In this document: one piece after another, positions 12,551-25,439 of the stretch
Numbering within the stretch: position 1 is the first letter of the stretch
Layout of the letters: every line of letters starts with the position of its first letter
Source of the DNA: Ceratodon purpureus
Taxonomy: Eukaryota; Streptophyta; Bryopsida; Pseudoditrichales; Ditrichaceae
Direction of reading: 5' to 3'
NCBI GenBank assembly: GCA_014871385.1
Contig: CM026426.1
Span: forward strand, 73,212,303-73,276,302
Length of the DNA stretch: 64,000 bases
The notes under the pieces: model-generated
What the model was told of the DNA's origin: nothing
Databases searched by the model: none
What the model saw: the letters and a program-made list of their open reading frames with translations, nothing else
Translations under genes and position numbers: made by a program

Positions 12551-13712
12551 GTAGAGTTATTCCATTACATTTTCTTCTACCATTAGTCTAATGATGCTTG
12601 TGTATTATGCACCGTTATGTGTAATTTCATCAACTGCACATTTGGCCAATTTTCGTGTTTGAATTCAGCACTGTTTGTTTTTCAATATCTGGAATATGTC
12701 GCTGCACATTCTTCAAAAACCTTGTACATTCCTTGCTTCGTATATTTGCCTAGGAATTGTCCACGACTGTTTTATTACTGCTCAAGTGGTGGCCAACTGA
12801 CAAAAGATACCTCAACTGCAAATGTAGAGACCGTTAAAACATGTAATGATCTGTGGACCATGGGCTGCAATTTGTTGATTCAGTACCAATATCACCAAAA
12901 ACTAGATTTTTGCTTGTGGACAATAGTTTCATCAGAGAGTTATAATGGTGGATCCTGAGATTTCATATGAGAAGAACTGGAATAGAACTTAGTAATGGAG
13001 TTGGTTTAGCACTATGTAAGAATCGTAAGTCCTCTGTAAATTAGTAAAAAGTGCCTAGATGATGGTGCAAGAAGGCACCACTATGATTACAAGATTTACA
13101 AAATCTGGAGCTATTTCCAGATGAAACGCTACAAGATTGCACGGAAGAGGCAGCGAAAGATAGAGTCTCCGCTCGCCTTTGAGCACAAAATACAAGCAGC
13201 CATCCGCTTTGGTACTCTCGCTACGACTCACTACCTCAGTGAACGACAAGCTTAGGTGAATCACTCACGGGAAAACTAAAATGATCCAGAGCTCTATACT
13301 TCCCGAATGTACAAGCCTAAGGTTTGAGAGTATGGAGCCTTGAGGAGGTCAATGATGCACTGAATCTCGAAAGTGACACACTCTAGCAATCCTGTCCAGA
13401 ATCTCATGAAGATAGTGAAGGTGGTCACATCGAAGCAGCGAAGCGCTTCGCACCTTCCGCCCAGATCATGACCAAGAGAGAATGAGGTGCCCATCTCGCA
13501 ATCCATGGCAAAGCTTGATATTTAAAGCTTTGCGAGGAATCTTCAGGTCGTCGCCCACACCAGCATCGCACTAAGAAAATAATGCAGCCCTTCGGCCATC
13601 ATGTGAATATGGACCATCACATTCTTTGCATGAAGGTTGAACCATGCAGATTCCGTCACTGTAGGTTGCCATGATCTTCCTTCTAAAGCAAATTAGTCAG
13701 GCCTCAGCAACT
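12551..13712. other. Spacer with weak open frames
   Basis: Frames at 12617-12958 (+) and 13294-13506 (minus) are open but show no recognisable family or splice structure, so I do not call them genes. The minus frame ends about 200 bp from the NHL gene stop and might be part of its 3' region or an old fragment. Confidence 0.35.
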
Positions 13713-14453
13713 TCACCGTAACCATTTGCAGGACTTCGACAGGAGTTTGGCACCTCGGGGAGCGGTTGCAGGACTAGCTCGCAGGTTGCACGCTACATGG
13801 ATATGACCTGGTGGTATAACCCAGGAACCAATCTGCAATGCTGCCCCAACATTAATGCGGGCAGAGAGGGGTATATCATGGTTGTTGATCGCAATCTGCA
13901 GTTCCTTCCCTTGACTCTCAGAGAGTGGGGCACTCGAGGCCTTCAGATTAACGACCACTTCAGAAGTAGTCTTCTTCCCTTGGAAAAAGGGTGCTTCAAA
14001 GCTGTGTGCAAATTCTGTTCCGTTGTATGCCACAATCACGCTCACATCCCTGAAGTGAATCCCCAGCTTCTCATTAGGATTCTCCACTTGGATTGTAAAC
14101 GCAACGTTTGCGTTAAGAACAGGGTTCTTTAGGTCAGCAAGGGTCTTGAGCGGTCCACCGGACCTGTTGGTCAGGTTAAACTTCGTGATTGCAACGTTCT
14201 GTATGGTGGCCTTCGGAAGCTCCGGTTGGAATACAACATAAATGATAAACACAGTAAGGCCTGCGAGGACCAGAAGGATGACGAGGAAGGAGAAGAAGAA
14301 AGAGAGGCAGTAGCAGAGGGAATATGAGTAGGATTTCCGGCGTGGTCTGCCATAGGTGAGGGGGGGAGGTAGAGGAGGGTTGGGGAAGCCTCCAGCTTTA
14401 GGCCACCCCATGGGATTCGAAGCGGATTCGAAGCGGCTTGGTGATAATCTCAA
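13713..14453 (-). CDS. NDR1/HIN1-like (LEA_2 domain) membrane protein
   Basis: An intact 246-codon frame. Residues 1-40 are Pro-rich and end in a basic patch (GRPRRKS). Residues about 46-75 form one strongly hydrophobic membrane segment (LVILLVLAGLTVFIIYVVF). Residues about 84-225 match the LEA_2/WHy fold: IQNVAITKFNL, then VAFTIQVENPNEKLGIHF with the family's conserved NPN, then VIVAYNGTEF, the FFQGKKTT segment and a terminal IHVACNL strand. Family members are single-pass plasma-membrane proteins involved in defence and stress responses. The order cytosolic tail, membrane anchor and LEA_2 domain, and the length near the family's usual 200-260 residues, are typical. M1 is taken as the start; M15 is an equally possible start because nothing conserved lies before it. 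No intron is needed. A B-module repeat fragment lies directly upstream (14485-14605). Confidence 0.8.
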   Translation of the reverse strand: MRLSPSRFESASNPMGWPKAGGFPNPPLPPPLTYGRPRRKSYSYSLCYCLSFFFSFLVILLVLAGLTVFIIYVVFQPELPKATIQNVAITKFNLTNRSGGPLKTLADLKNPVLNANVAFTIQVENPNEKLGIHFRDVSVIVAYNGTEFAHSFEAPFFQGKKTTSEVVVNLKASSAPLSESQGKELQIAINNHDIPLSARINVGAALQIGSWVIPPGHIHVACNLRASPATAPRGAKLLSKSCKWLR

Positions 14454-14484
14454 GGGTAGGGGTTCAGGACCTCTTTACAGCATG

Positions 14485-14605
14485 GTGATACGAGTAGCGG
14501 AGGATAATATTTGAGCTTACCACAGTAATTCCAAAAACCATGGTATACATAATGCGAAGTGCATGTGGCGTGGATTCGAACCTCAAGTCTGGAACTTCGC
14601 AATTT
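14485..14605. repeat. Partial copy of dispersed module B
   Basis: GAGTAGCGGAGGATAATAT ... GGATTCGAACCTC matches the end of the 12088-12550 copy over about 110 bp. It includes the B-box-like element (here GATTCGAACC). It sits just upstream of the NHL gene. Confidence 0.6.
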
Positions 14606-14872
14606 TAATCAGAAATTTCAGGTCTCCCTGAAAAAGATATTTTTTTAAAGACGTCAGCCTAGAGGGTGCTATTTTAACTCATAGGTCTTTTTAAAACTTT
14701 TTACCTGCAATATAAATTTAAAATGGAAGTAAGAGAAAGAATGATCGGCTCATTTCCCGTTTTCCTTGATTCATTCACTAAGAGTATCCACTCATGTCCA
14801 TCTACACCGATGTACACAGCGATTCTAAATGCGAGAATAGTTTGCGTGCCTTCTAACTTAGTATATCTATTA

Positions 14873-16870
14873 TAAGCCAGTTTTAACCCCTACAACATCC
14901 ACATAGCAGTTCTGGTCCAACTTTTTTGTTTTCTATTTTCTTCCAATCGTCTTTGACTAGTTCTTCATGTTACTCTTTTATTTTTTTAAATATTCTCTTT
15001 TCAACCCTATTCTTTCGTTTCAAAATTGTGCCTTTCTAGAGTGTTCGTTGGAATGCAGAGGTTGTCGATCACAAGTTTATCGTAGGTGATCTTTGAGTAT
15101 TTCAGAGCATGAATATATTTATGATCGGATTACGTTTGTATTTATCTACCCTAGGGACCACATCGAGACTGTAGAGAACCTACATAAGGTGCAATACCAT
15201 AGATACAATTTGCCACAAAAATTGATCATTGAATAAACAAGTAGACCGTGTTAAATTAAAATGGAAGTTATAGACTTTGACTATATGATCTTTGGAAATA
15301 TGGATTAAAGGGTACAAAGTTTTGTAGAATTAGATAAGGAATTGGAAATCTTCATGTAATTTTAAGATTACTCATCAAATATATTATCGTAGAAGATATA
15401 TCGTCGAAGAATATGATAGACATAATCATTCGTTGGAATGTCCATAATTATTCTACGGTTATTGATTTAGATCCTTTATTCTTCTATTGTAAATATGTTA
15501 AGCCCTTTATTTATATATAGTAATTATGTTAAGTCCTTTATTTTTCTATGGTAAATGTTAAGAGTCCTTTACTATTCTATACTAAATGTCTAGAGTACTT
15601 TATTTATTCTTTATCCTTTTCCTTTCATCTTGTTCATGTTTCTTCATTATCTTTGAAATTGCTTTTTAACGCACCTACATTCTTCAAAGCATCTTTTTAT
15701 GGTTTCTTGTTAAATAAATTACTTAATTCAATAATTGTGCTTAATTTTTCTATAGTTAATAATTCAAATCACTACTTATTCTATAGGTTTTTGATTTATA
15801 TCCTTTATTCTTCTATAATAAATATGTTAGTCCTTCTTCTCCTATAGTAAATGACCATCTATTGTTAGCCAATTTTTAGCCCCTACAACATCAATTCAAC
15901 AGTTCTGCTCTGACTTTTATTGTTTTTTAATTTCTTCCAATTGTCTGCTCACTAGTTCTTCATGATCCTCTTTTATTGTTTTAAAAAAAACTCTTTTCAG
16001 ATCTCTTCTATCGTTACGATTTTGTGCCTTTATAGAGTGTCCATGGGAATCAGTACGTTGCCGACCACAGGCTGTACATTATTGTAGGTGATATTTTTTT
16101 TTTTTTTGAGAGTACGAATATATTGATAATCGAATTACATATATTTCCACTTACCTCAGGTACTACATCAAGACCGTGGACTGTCTACAGCAGGTGCAAA
16201 ACCATAGAGACGATTTGCCACAAAAATGGCTCGTTAAATGAACAAGTACACTATATTGGATCAAGAGTGAAGTTAGAAACTTTGACTATATAATCTTTGG
16301 AAATGTGATTAAAGGATAAATAGTTTTGTAGAACTAAATAAGGAATTGTAAATCATCTTCAAATTTGAATATCATTCATCAGATATATCTCCAAAGAAGA
16401 TATGTTGTCCAAGAATATGAAAGACATAAACATTCGTTGGATAGAATGTGTAAAAATCCTATTTTTATATTCTAAATAAGTTTTATCTTTAATTTTACTA
16501 TGGTAAATAAGTCAAGTCCATACTTGTTCTATAGTTATTTATTTAAATCCTTTATTTTTTTATAGTATATATGTTAAGGTCCTTTATTTTTGTATAATAA
16601 ATGTTAAAAGTCCTATACTGTTCTATACTAAATGTCTTGGTTTCTTTATTTATTTTTCACCCTTCTTCTTACATCTTGTTCTTGTTTCTCTATTATTTTC
16701 GAAATTGCTTTTTAACGCACCTACATTCTTCAACGCGTCTTCTATTGTTTTTTTTTTTTTAATACATGAGTTAAATCGATAATTGTCCTTAATTTTCCTA
16801 TAGTAAAATATTCAAGCAGATACTTATTTTACGATCCTTGATTCTTTTATACTAAATATGTCCTTTTTTT
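14873..16870. repeat. Tandem duplication of a ~1-kb AT-rich unit
   Basis: Unit 1 (14873-15866) and unit 2 (15867-about 16870) are colinear. Paired landmarks include the CCCCTACAACATC segments (14887 and 15883), GTGCCTTTCTAGAGTGT versus GTGCCTTTATAGAGTGT, ATTTGCCACAAAAAT, and ACGCACCTACATTCTTCAA. Offset is about 994 bp and identity roughly 75-80 percent by eye. There are no coding frames of note. The end of each unit grades into a degenerate short repeat related to AAGTCCTTTATTTTTCTAT. Confidence 0.75.
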
Positions 16871-18790
16871 TATATATTAAAACTTAAGAGTCTTTCAGTT
16901 TTCTATGGTTAATGTGTTGAGTTTTGTTATTTTCTTTAAGAAAATGAGTAAGGACCATTAATTTTGTATTGTTATTAGTTAAAGTTCTTTAAATTTTTAT
17001 AAAAAAATGTGTTGAGTCGTTTAATTTTCCATATTAAATACGTGAAGTATTTTATTTTCTTGTATTTAGCACAAGAGACGTAAAGTAGGAGGTTTAGATG
17101 TTCGAGGTATGGCACATTTGAAAAGTCTGTCTGTGTGAGATATGTTTCAGTTATATTGAGAGAGAACTGACATGGTCAATTTAAGCTTTACGTGGTGTAA
17201 GCTGCGGTCTTTAGAGCATGTGGTTGAATAGTTACTTTACAAACTAGCACACATGCGATTTTGAAGAACGCGGAGGTCGTAGGGCAAGAGAAACATAGTG
17301 AGGGCAAACGGCAGTGACAGACTGATGGGTCCCTTTTGTCCAATATATATGTGCATCAGTTTTGAATTTGATTTGTGGTGTTGAGTTGTAATTGAACGAT
17401 AGGGAAAATGAAGGATGTTATTTTCTTTAAAAAAATGAGTAAAGACCATTAATTTTGTATAGTTATTAGTTAAAGTTCTTTAAATTTTTATAAAAAAATG
17501 TGTTGAGTCGTTTAATTTTCCATATTAAATAGGTGAAGGATTTTATTTTCTTTAATAAACTCTAATCAGATGAAGCTTGATTTGTAGCGGTGAGTTGTGG
17601 TTAATTGATAGAGAACGTCGAGGACGAACTCATGTATGGCAGAAAGAGAATGTCGCTCTAAAATGATTCGGAACAACAAGCACTCGTTTAACATCAATAG
17701 AATTGACAGACACTTTTGTAAATACACAATGATGCACAACATTGGAATGTTGTATCTGAGCAACGCATATGTAATCATTCGTTCCGCCGTCTTACATGCC
17801 TTAATGAATGCGTTTGAATGCCTTTGTGGAAGTTCCTACTTCCAAAGGAAAGCTTCATATATATAATCTATCAACATTCTTCATATTTAGAAAGTGTAGT
17901 TTGCGAAATATGCTTCAAAATGTTTTCAGATTCTAGTTGCATTTCTTTAAAATGGCTGCAAATTGAGGCTAATTCGATGTTGAGTCAAGTTGAAGTTAAA
18001 GTCTAGGGAATTCTCCACGAGTCCTCAGTTCAAATAGCAAGACTCTCCTGGATTGAGCTACTCAAGGCTTTGACGAGGCTCTATTTCCGGGCTGAATGGA
18101 GCAATCTCATGAAGGAGAATAACCTACACGTGACGTCTAGTCAATGAATACATGCGAGAGGTGGGGCAATGGCTTTGCTTCAAACCGACAACTGTTCTTT
18201 GTTGTTCGAAAAGTTTGAGCAAACTGTGCCCTATTAGACAATTAGAACTACAACAAATTTTTGAACTTCACCGTACTCTATATTTATGCAATTACGCAGC
18301 ACGCTAAGAAAATGACTAAAGACCCAAAATCTATAATGCAAAAAAATGGTTTTTTGGGCCTTCAAAACTCTGCTGACCCCTTTTTGCGCAGGGGAAAAAA
18401 ACTAGTTTTTCAACTTTGAACATTACGATCTTGCAATTGGTGAGGAATGAGTGTGTAAGATTTGGTAGACATGTAGACATAGAAGTTAGCTACAAGATCT
18501 TACGGTTAGATGTACTAATTAAAATCCCAACTTTGCAAAGTCCACCTTGCTTTGAAGAGGGGCTGTTTTGAGGCAGTTTTGATGAAAAATACCCTAAGAA
18601 CTTTAGGGGTTAACTTTACATAGTTAGTAGGTAAAGTCCTTTATATTCTTATAATATATGTGTTGAGTATTTCATTTCTCTATATTAAATAAGTAAAGTC
18701 CTTAATTTCATATAATAATTAAGTAAAGTCCATTTACTTTGTAGTATATGTGTATAATATTTTATTTTTCTTATAATAAATGTTTTATAG
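15440..18790. repeat. Degenerate T-rich short tandem repeat field
   Basis: Variants of TTAAGTCCTTTATTTTTCTATGGTAAAT occur many times between about 15440 and 16930 and again at 18610-18780. They are spaced irregularly by 30-50 bp. A 130-bp block at 16928-17058 is duplicated at 17418-17545 with few differences (TTAGTTAAAGTTCTTTAAAT, GTGTTGAGTCGTTTAATTTT). This looks like an old AT-rich satellite-like field. Confidence 0.6.
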
Positions 18791-20189
18791 TCACGAAGTG
18801 TTAATAACTATGTGCTTTTAAAAAAAATAAAAAAATTGCAATAAGATCATCATTAACGTAAGAATAACAATTAATAACCTCTTCTTAACGACATTTGCAA
18901 ATATGAAAACCTGGGTTGCAAAAACACTGACTTCCACTGATGATACAAAAATCATGAAGAGGACAGACACTTCAAGCCAATCGATTGCCCAATGCAAAAT
19001 TGCAGGCACGTTGATTTAAATGATCAATCTCTTATAGTTAATCCTATTCTTTAGTGGTGTTCGTCTTACCGTGACAACAACACATCGAAAATCGTTAAAG
19101 ACTACATGAAAGACTTAAATAGTTATTAAAATTAATTAAAATTTTCTAATTTATTTAAAATATACATTCTAACAAATGGAAATTTAACTCACAAGTGTAA
19201 TAAAAGACTCATGTGGAATAAAAGACTAAAATTTATTTATGTAAAAGACTTAAAGATCATAATATGTTATCTTTTTACGCAAAGCGAATGAATTTAATGC
19301 CATTTGCATACTGAAAAAGAATACCTATAACTTGATGATTGAAGGCCAAATTAATTAAAACATTTAACATCTTAAAGATTTTAAATTTCTATAAAAAATT
19401 CAAATTTATAAGACATATCTAGTCAATTAAATGTTTGTTAAATATTCTAAATTATTTTTATATTAAATCTTGAGACACTTCAAGTCATGGTTTTATGATT
19501 AATATTAAAGCATGAATTAATATAATTGACATGTGATATTAAAGAATGTTTTGTAAAATAATAAGGTTATATATTAATTGTATAATTTTATGTGAAAACA
19601 AAATTTGGTATAGTAAATTAAAAAAAATGAGCAACATTATTTTTTATAGTGTTTAATTCATTATTGTCTTATAATATATAACTTTAGTTTTTTAATTTCC
19701 TATGGTTAATGTATAAGGTACCTAATTTATTGTGATTAAAATGTTAAAATTCTTAGATATTTTATAATCTTTTGATTTCGTTGTACACAAATATAAATTA
19801 CAATCTTAACTAGTTTGTGTTTCAATATTCGTTACCATTATAATTAGCTTGTGTTTATCAAATTCGTATATTCATCGTTAAATTTGGAAGCATTTCAAAA
19901 GATAATGAAAATATCCTCAAGTTTGGTTAAATGATACGATTTTTAAAATATAAATTGAAATCTTAAGACAAAGTTGTAAGTTTTCAATTGTCACTTATGA
20001 ACGTCACTATTATGGCCTCACTAAGTTTTGCCATCTTCATACTATAGAAGTTGAATTTAAATAGATTCGTAGGTTTTTTATTATGCAAGTGCATAATCTG
20101 CTGGCTTTTTGGAACATGTTCTCGAATGGTTAAAGAGTCATAAGGTGATAATGTCGAATGAAAGTTTTTTAATGTTACATCCTAAAAAT
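18791..20189. other. Very AT-rich spacer
   Basis: Apart from stop-rich AT sequence with short homopolymers, I see nothing here. Confidence 0.5.
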
Positions 20190-20294
20190 AAAGTCTTTAT
20201 AAGCTAGTCTTTAAAGTCTTTATAAGCTAGTCTTTAAAGTCTTTATAAGCTAGTCTTTAAAGTCTTTATAAGCTAGTCTTTATAAGCTAGTATA
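20190..20294. repeat. 22-bp tandem repeat, about 4.5 copies
   Basis: AAAGTCTTTATAAGCTAGTC followed by TT is repeated head to tail with almost no divergence, so the expansion is recent compared with the surrounding DNA. Confidence 0.9.
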
Positions 20295-23200
20295 TTTTAA
20301 TGTTACATTTTTAAAATAAAGTTTTTGTAAGCTAGAATGATATGCTTGGAAGCCGTTCCAATCCGTCAAGGCTTTTCCAACTGTCTTTATACTAGTGTTT
20401 TCTATGTTGTTTAACATTATTATAAATCTTAATAAGCTAGTGTTTTTAATGTCTGTATATTCAATATTAAAATTTGAAGCGTTTCAAAAGTTATTAAAAT
20501 ATTCACGAGTTTGATTTAATTAAACAATTTTTTGAATATTAGTTGAAAACTTAATTTTTGAATATTAACAAGAGATTCTTTTACTTGGGAAGCTCGAAGG
20601 GCTACATTTCAAGGACTGCACAAGCAAACTGCCTTAGCACATTGAGAAGGACAGTTACTACCTCGCAATATCCATGGTCCTAAATCAGGAAGTAGTGTCT
20701 GAGGAAGTGAGTGGTCCTCCTTCCATGTTACAATTGTAATGAAACAATCTAATCAGTTCAAAAATTTGGATACTCGTCTAAACATCTGGTTATTTTGAAC
20801 GCATTAATAATTTTCGATTAAATGCATTAATACAATTGCTAAAGGTATCATTCACAAATAATATTAATTATTTCAAACACTTACAACATATAATTTACAA
20901 CTGCACATGAGTAGGACACCATTTTCAAGTAGTACAAAGTACTTGATTTGCCCATTTTGGTCACAAAGCTCTTGAAAGCTCCTTGTGCGAAGGAGGATGT
21001 TCCATCTTCTGCACACAGATTTATAAAGGAGGATCTCAAATTCATACGTGCAAAGGAGCCGGTTTTATTTACAAGTATGAGTTCACAGTTCCTGCTTGAA
21101 ATCATCGAATTTAAATATATTTGGTTTTATTTACAAGTAAATTTTTTAAAAAAACTTCAAATTCATATGCGGTGCATATCCATTTGTCCTCAAATTTATC
21201 CATTTCTTTTAATGGATGTCGGTGATGACATATAAATAAATATCACTTGGCTAGGATTATTTGAACGATGTTGCGCATGACTACATGTCATGACTCTATA
21301 TCATGTTTTTAATCACTACACTTATCTTCTTGTAAACAAGAAGTTTCAAAAATTAAACATATAGAAAGGTTGTGCTGCAATGCACTACCATTATATATAT
21401 TTGAATGGAATATTGCTTTTTGTGACTAAAGTTACAAATGCAATGCTTATCTATTTTTTCTCAAATATTTTGATCTTAACAAAGTTATTGAAGAATTAAA
21501 TAATTTTGTTGTTAAATAAATATATTGTTAACTATAGACAAAATCTACCACAATTTAGTATTTTTGTGCTTATGAATTTTGAATTTATTTATAAATGGTT
21601 TCTCATCAAAGATCTCATATGATTTTTGACATAAGCACAAAGAGATGATTCTTGAAAGATCTTCGAGGGTCTTATTGTAAACGGCTTGCGGACGAGATTC
21701 CATTGGATTCGAGTTAGCTTGAAGTGCCTCTCTTCCAACTGCTTGAGCTGTGTATTTGGATCCCTAATTAATGAAACTGGAAAAAGGAAAACACGTAGTT
21801 TCATGCGATAAATGGAGGCTTTTATGATTAAATAACATGCATTTAAGCATGAGGAATATATTATCAGATCATGTTCGTATTAAAGAGCATACGAACAGCT
21901 TAATTTCATTGATTTTTGTTTGTTCATTCAAATTAGATAATGGCTAATGCATATATCAATCACGAAGTCGTGAATTAGACAAAAACCGTGCTAGAATTTC
22001 CGCATGACAAGAAATGCAGACATTGTGAGCATTTTAAACGTTGTATACAATATTTGTACATAAAATCATTTTCCTGCAAATACAAATTCTTTCATGAGCT
22101 TTACTAGTTGCCAACAAATACATCTGCATGTAAATACAGTTTTTTAACACCACAACCTTTTTTTTAAGAAAAATTATACTTAAAAATATATATTTTAATT
22201 TTTTTGGTAATAATTTTAGAATTGTGGAATTTTTGTTTTGAACTTTTATATTTTTTGGAAAAGCTCAATATCAAAACACTTTAATATATAGTGTTTCTTT
22301 AAATAGCAAATGTGTTATGGCACAATTTAAGCCATAAGACTGTGGCCTATGGTTCCACTAGATTTTGTATAAAGAGAATATAGTGTCATTTAAGTTAATT
22401 CAATTGATTAAAGTTAGTTTTTAAAATACAAGTGCAATTTTTAAAATAAGTCTACTTAAGAAGTACAATGTTTTTATTAGTTTGCCATTGAATTCGGGAG
22501 GTTTTTTTGATTTTTCATGCTTAATAGTGATATACGCTTTTGTAAATTGTGTACATGTGACATATAAAATTCGACTTCTATAGTATGAAGATGGCGAAAC
22601 TGTGTGAGGCCATAATAGTGTCATTCATGAGTCACAATTGACAATTGACATTATGAAAGGGCCTTCTAATGTCACCATTTATGGCATCCGTGGCTCATCA
22701 CAGTATAAAAGATTCCGAATGACATTTCGACACCTTCACTTTGAACAAATTTATAAGAACTTACAAGTATTTTTGCAGCAACAACATCGGAAGTTAAAGA
22801 TCGAGGTGAAACTTTATATAATATATCATTATTAAACAATTATAGACATTATAAAGTGAATATAAATTATATGCTCAAGACATGTTATATTTTTTTCAAA
22901 GAGTGTAGTCGATGTTTTTCAAGGAGTGTCTCAAACCTATGATTTCGGTTGCTGTTCATTTATTTTGCAATGTGAAAGAAATAACGTTTAATCAAAATTA
23001 CATGAAATTAATACGTGACCTCACACTTATATTTGGCGAAAAAATGTTTTACAAAAATTAGTCGAAGCTCTAAGTATGGTTTCCTTGATAATAATTTGAT
23101 AAAATTTAAACAAAAAATTAAGTACGTGAATATGCAACTACAGCATTTTACATGCTTATGCTAAAAAAATCAATTTTGAGTTTGAATCAATCACAATGCA

Positions 23201-24544
23201 AAGCATAAAAAGATGACTGCAAAAATATAACATAAGTTTAATATTGCCTTTGGAATTATTGAAAATTGTCAATTTTTACTTTAAAAACAACATCATGCTG
23301 TGAAGATACAAGTTTTTTGTATGTTTCAAACAAGTGTGTTATTTCAATTTTTTCAAAGCAACATTATGCTGTGAAGATACAAGTCTTTCGAATGTTTTCA
23401 ACGAGTGTACTATTTAAATTTTATAAAACTCATCATAAAAATAAAAATAAAGACATGGTACAAATTTAATAGATAAATAATTAAAAAAATTAAAATCACA
23501 GTAAAACGATTAACTTGAAAATAAATAATTAAAATTAAAATTAAAAAAACTATTCCAAGAAAACAGCTCAAATACAAAACAGAATACGGTAATTGTCTTT
23601 ACATGGGACATGTGAAATGTGACATGTTCAAAATTGTTTTGTGAACCACAGGATTGTGAAAGGCGCCAATATTTTCCTTCATTGATCATAGTATAATATA
23701 CTTTTAAATAATGCCAAAATTGAACTCAATTTTTGATGTGTTCCTCATCTGACCAAAATTTAAAAGTTTTGTAAATTTCATTTCTGCAATTTAATTAACT
23801 TTGGGCAGTTTTTAAGAATAACTATGAATTTACCACGTTTGCGGAGTCTTGGGCAGATTTTAAATGGTGTTCTGGTCAAATATATCTCCCAAAATGTTCG
23901 GATTATTGAAGCATGGGATGATTTTTCAGAAAGTCTCACTTGTAGAATTCTATACAATGGTGCATTGCAGTTTGGGACATGTCCGCTTGCAATCTTTAGG
24001 GACGCTAAAAAAAACACAAGGTGATTTCTGGTACTCTCTTAGGTACTGTGAGTTGCGTCTCCGCTTCTCTTTGGTTCAAAGGTTTACCACACTTGTTTGG
24101 TACAGCATCGACTTACCCATATTCACTTTATCCGAACTTTGAATCCTGATCACTGGTACATGTGCTCTGAATCTCTGTATCGAGCTAGAACCGATCATGA
24201 TTGTTTGTGTAGATTTCACTTTGACAAATCCGCAGATTTAATCACTGTATTAGGTATTTTTGGCCGATGTTCGGAACTTTGGGAAGCTGGCCGCTGGACT
24301 GCGTGGTTAACTCAATCTGTTATGAACATCATGTTTACCCAGCATGGATTTAGCCAAAAGTTCTTTGTCTATGTTTTGCTATAAAATTGTAAGTTTGCAC
24401 CTAAGCCACTTCCTCACAGATCTGGAAGTTCACAAAATATGCATATAAACCTAGGAATCTCTAGCGCCATTGAGAGATGTGGATTGCAATTTTCACACAT
24501 GCATACATGACCTTGACAAATCGCTGTCATTGTACAACAATTAT
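20295..24544. other. AT-rich spacer with minor duplications
   Basis: No supportable gene. A 73-bp tandem duplication lies at about 23287-23435 (two copies of ATGCTGTGAAGATACAAGT). Weak frames at 20881-21105 (minus) and 23824-24142 (+) lack recognisable similarity. The segment GAAGCATGGGATGATTT near 23909 recurs near 25769, hinting at another old repeat family. Confidence 0.4.
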
Positions 24545-24553
24545 CTCACACCA

Positions 24554-24599
<46 letters not shown>

Positions 24600-24664
24600 A
24601 GTCAAATGGTGAGTTTCCATTGCAATTAAAAGTAAACTACATGGAGAGACTCACACCAAGTTTT
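24545..24664 (-). mobile_element. Short retroposed insertion with poly(A) and target-site duplication
   Basis: A run of 43 T (24556-24598) is followed by about 50 bp of unrelated sequence. The whole is flanked by the direct repeat CTCACACCAAGTTTT (24545-24559 and 24650-24664). Read on the minus strand this is a short body ending in a long A tail between 11-15 bp target-site duplications, the signature of LINE-type retroposition of a 5'-truncated transcript. The body is too short to identify its source. The intact long A run suggests a recent event. Confidence 0.75.
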
Positions 24665-25058
24665 AACAGATTGCGGGTACGTTATCTGTAATGGCTTCGC
24701 ACAAATGAAAGCCATTTGTAGACCAGATAGATACGCTTCCCTAGAGTCTACTGAAGGCATTTTGTTCAGTAGGCTTATGCTTCAATCACCTCCCCTCCAT
24801 GCATTCACAATCTTGCGCAATTGAAAGATCTGCTTCATTTCAGCGTATCCAATTTTTTAAGCTCTAGATTTTCTACCAGGGTTCCTACTTCTCATCAATA
24901 ACCTTACTCATCACATACCTCCCAATTGATGTGGTGAACTATGTCACTGTTGAGTGTTGCCTTCCAAAGTAGCTGCTTCCTCCTCCCCTTCCATTCGAGA
25001 AAGTGCGGCATTCTAATCATATACTGCCTCTGTTTTCCTTGCTTGCTCCGACTTAGAG

Positions 25059-25439
25059 TTGTCATGTCGTTTGAAAATGGACAAGGCCATCGTCCTAAGT
25101 TGGTTGTCCGAGGTCCACTTGCGAAAAGAAGCACATGGTCTGATCATTCCAGATGTTCCTTCGCTTGGAAAATTTATTCAGTTTTCTAACAAATTTCGTT
25201 TGGGTGAATTGTGTTACCAGGAAATGCTGTCACTTGGAGACGCGTCCGGCATCCACCTCGCAGAGTATTGCCGTCAGTATCGGGACTCCAGGAGCAACCG
25301 CGGATCATCTCCCGCACATCCAATTTTTATTGACGATGACACTGTACTGGATGTCTCCGAAGACGGTGGTTACTCGGTTCCCTGGTCTTACTCATACAGA
25401 ACCTCCGACAAATCAATTCCGTCGACTCACTCCTGCTAA
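25059..25439 (+). CDS. Unrecognised small ORF
   Basis: A 126-codon frame; the second ATG (M7, MDKAIVLSWL) is the more natural start. The product is acidic towards the end (IDDDTVLDVSEDGG) and has protein-like composition (LGELCYQEMLSLGDASGIHLAEYCRQY), unlike the AT-driven frames nearby. No family is recognised. The overlapping frame 25153-25662 is probably its shadow. It could be a whole small gene, an exon or a transposon accessory ORF. Confidence 0.35.
   Translation: MSCRLKMDKAIVLSWLSEVHLRKEAHGLIIPDVPSLGKFIQFSNKFRLGELCYQEMLSLGDASGIHLAEYCRQYRDSRSNRGSSPAHPIFIDDDTVLDVSEDGGYSVPWSYSYRTSDKSIPSTHSC

Noticed and set aside
20881-21235. Possible small gene on either strand
   Set aside because: Both strands give plausible short peptides but no motif, splice signal or paralogue, and the surrounding DNA is AT-rich repeat.
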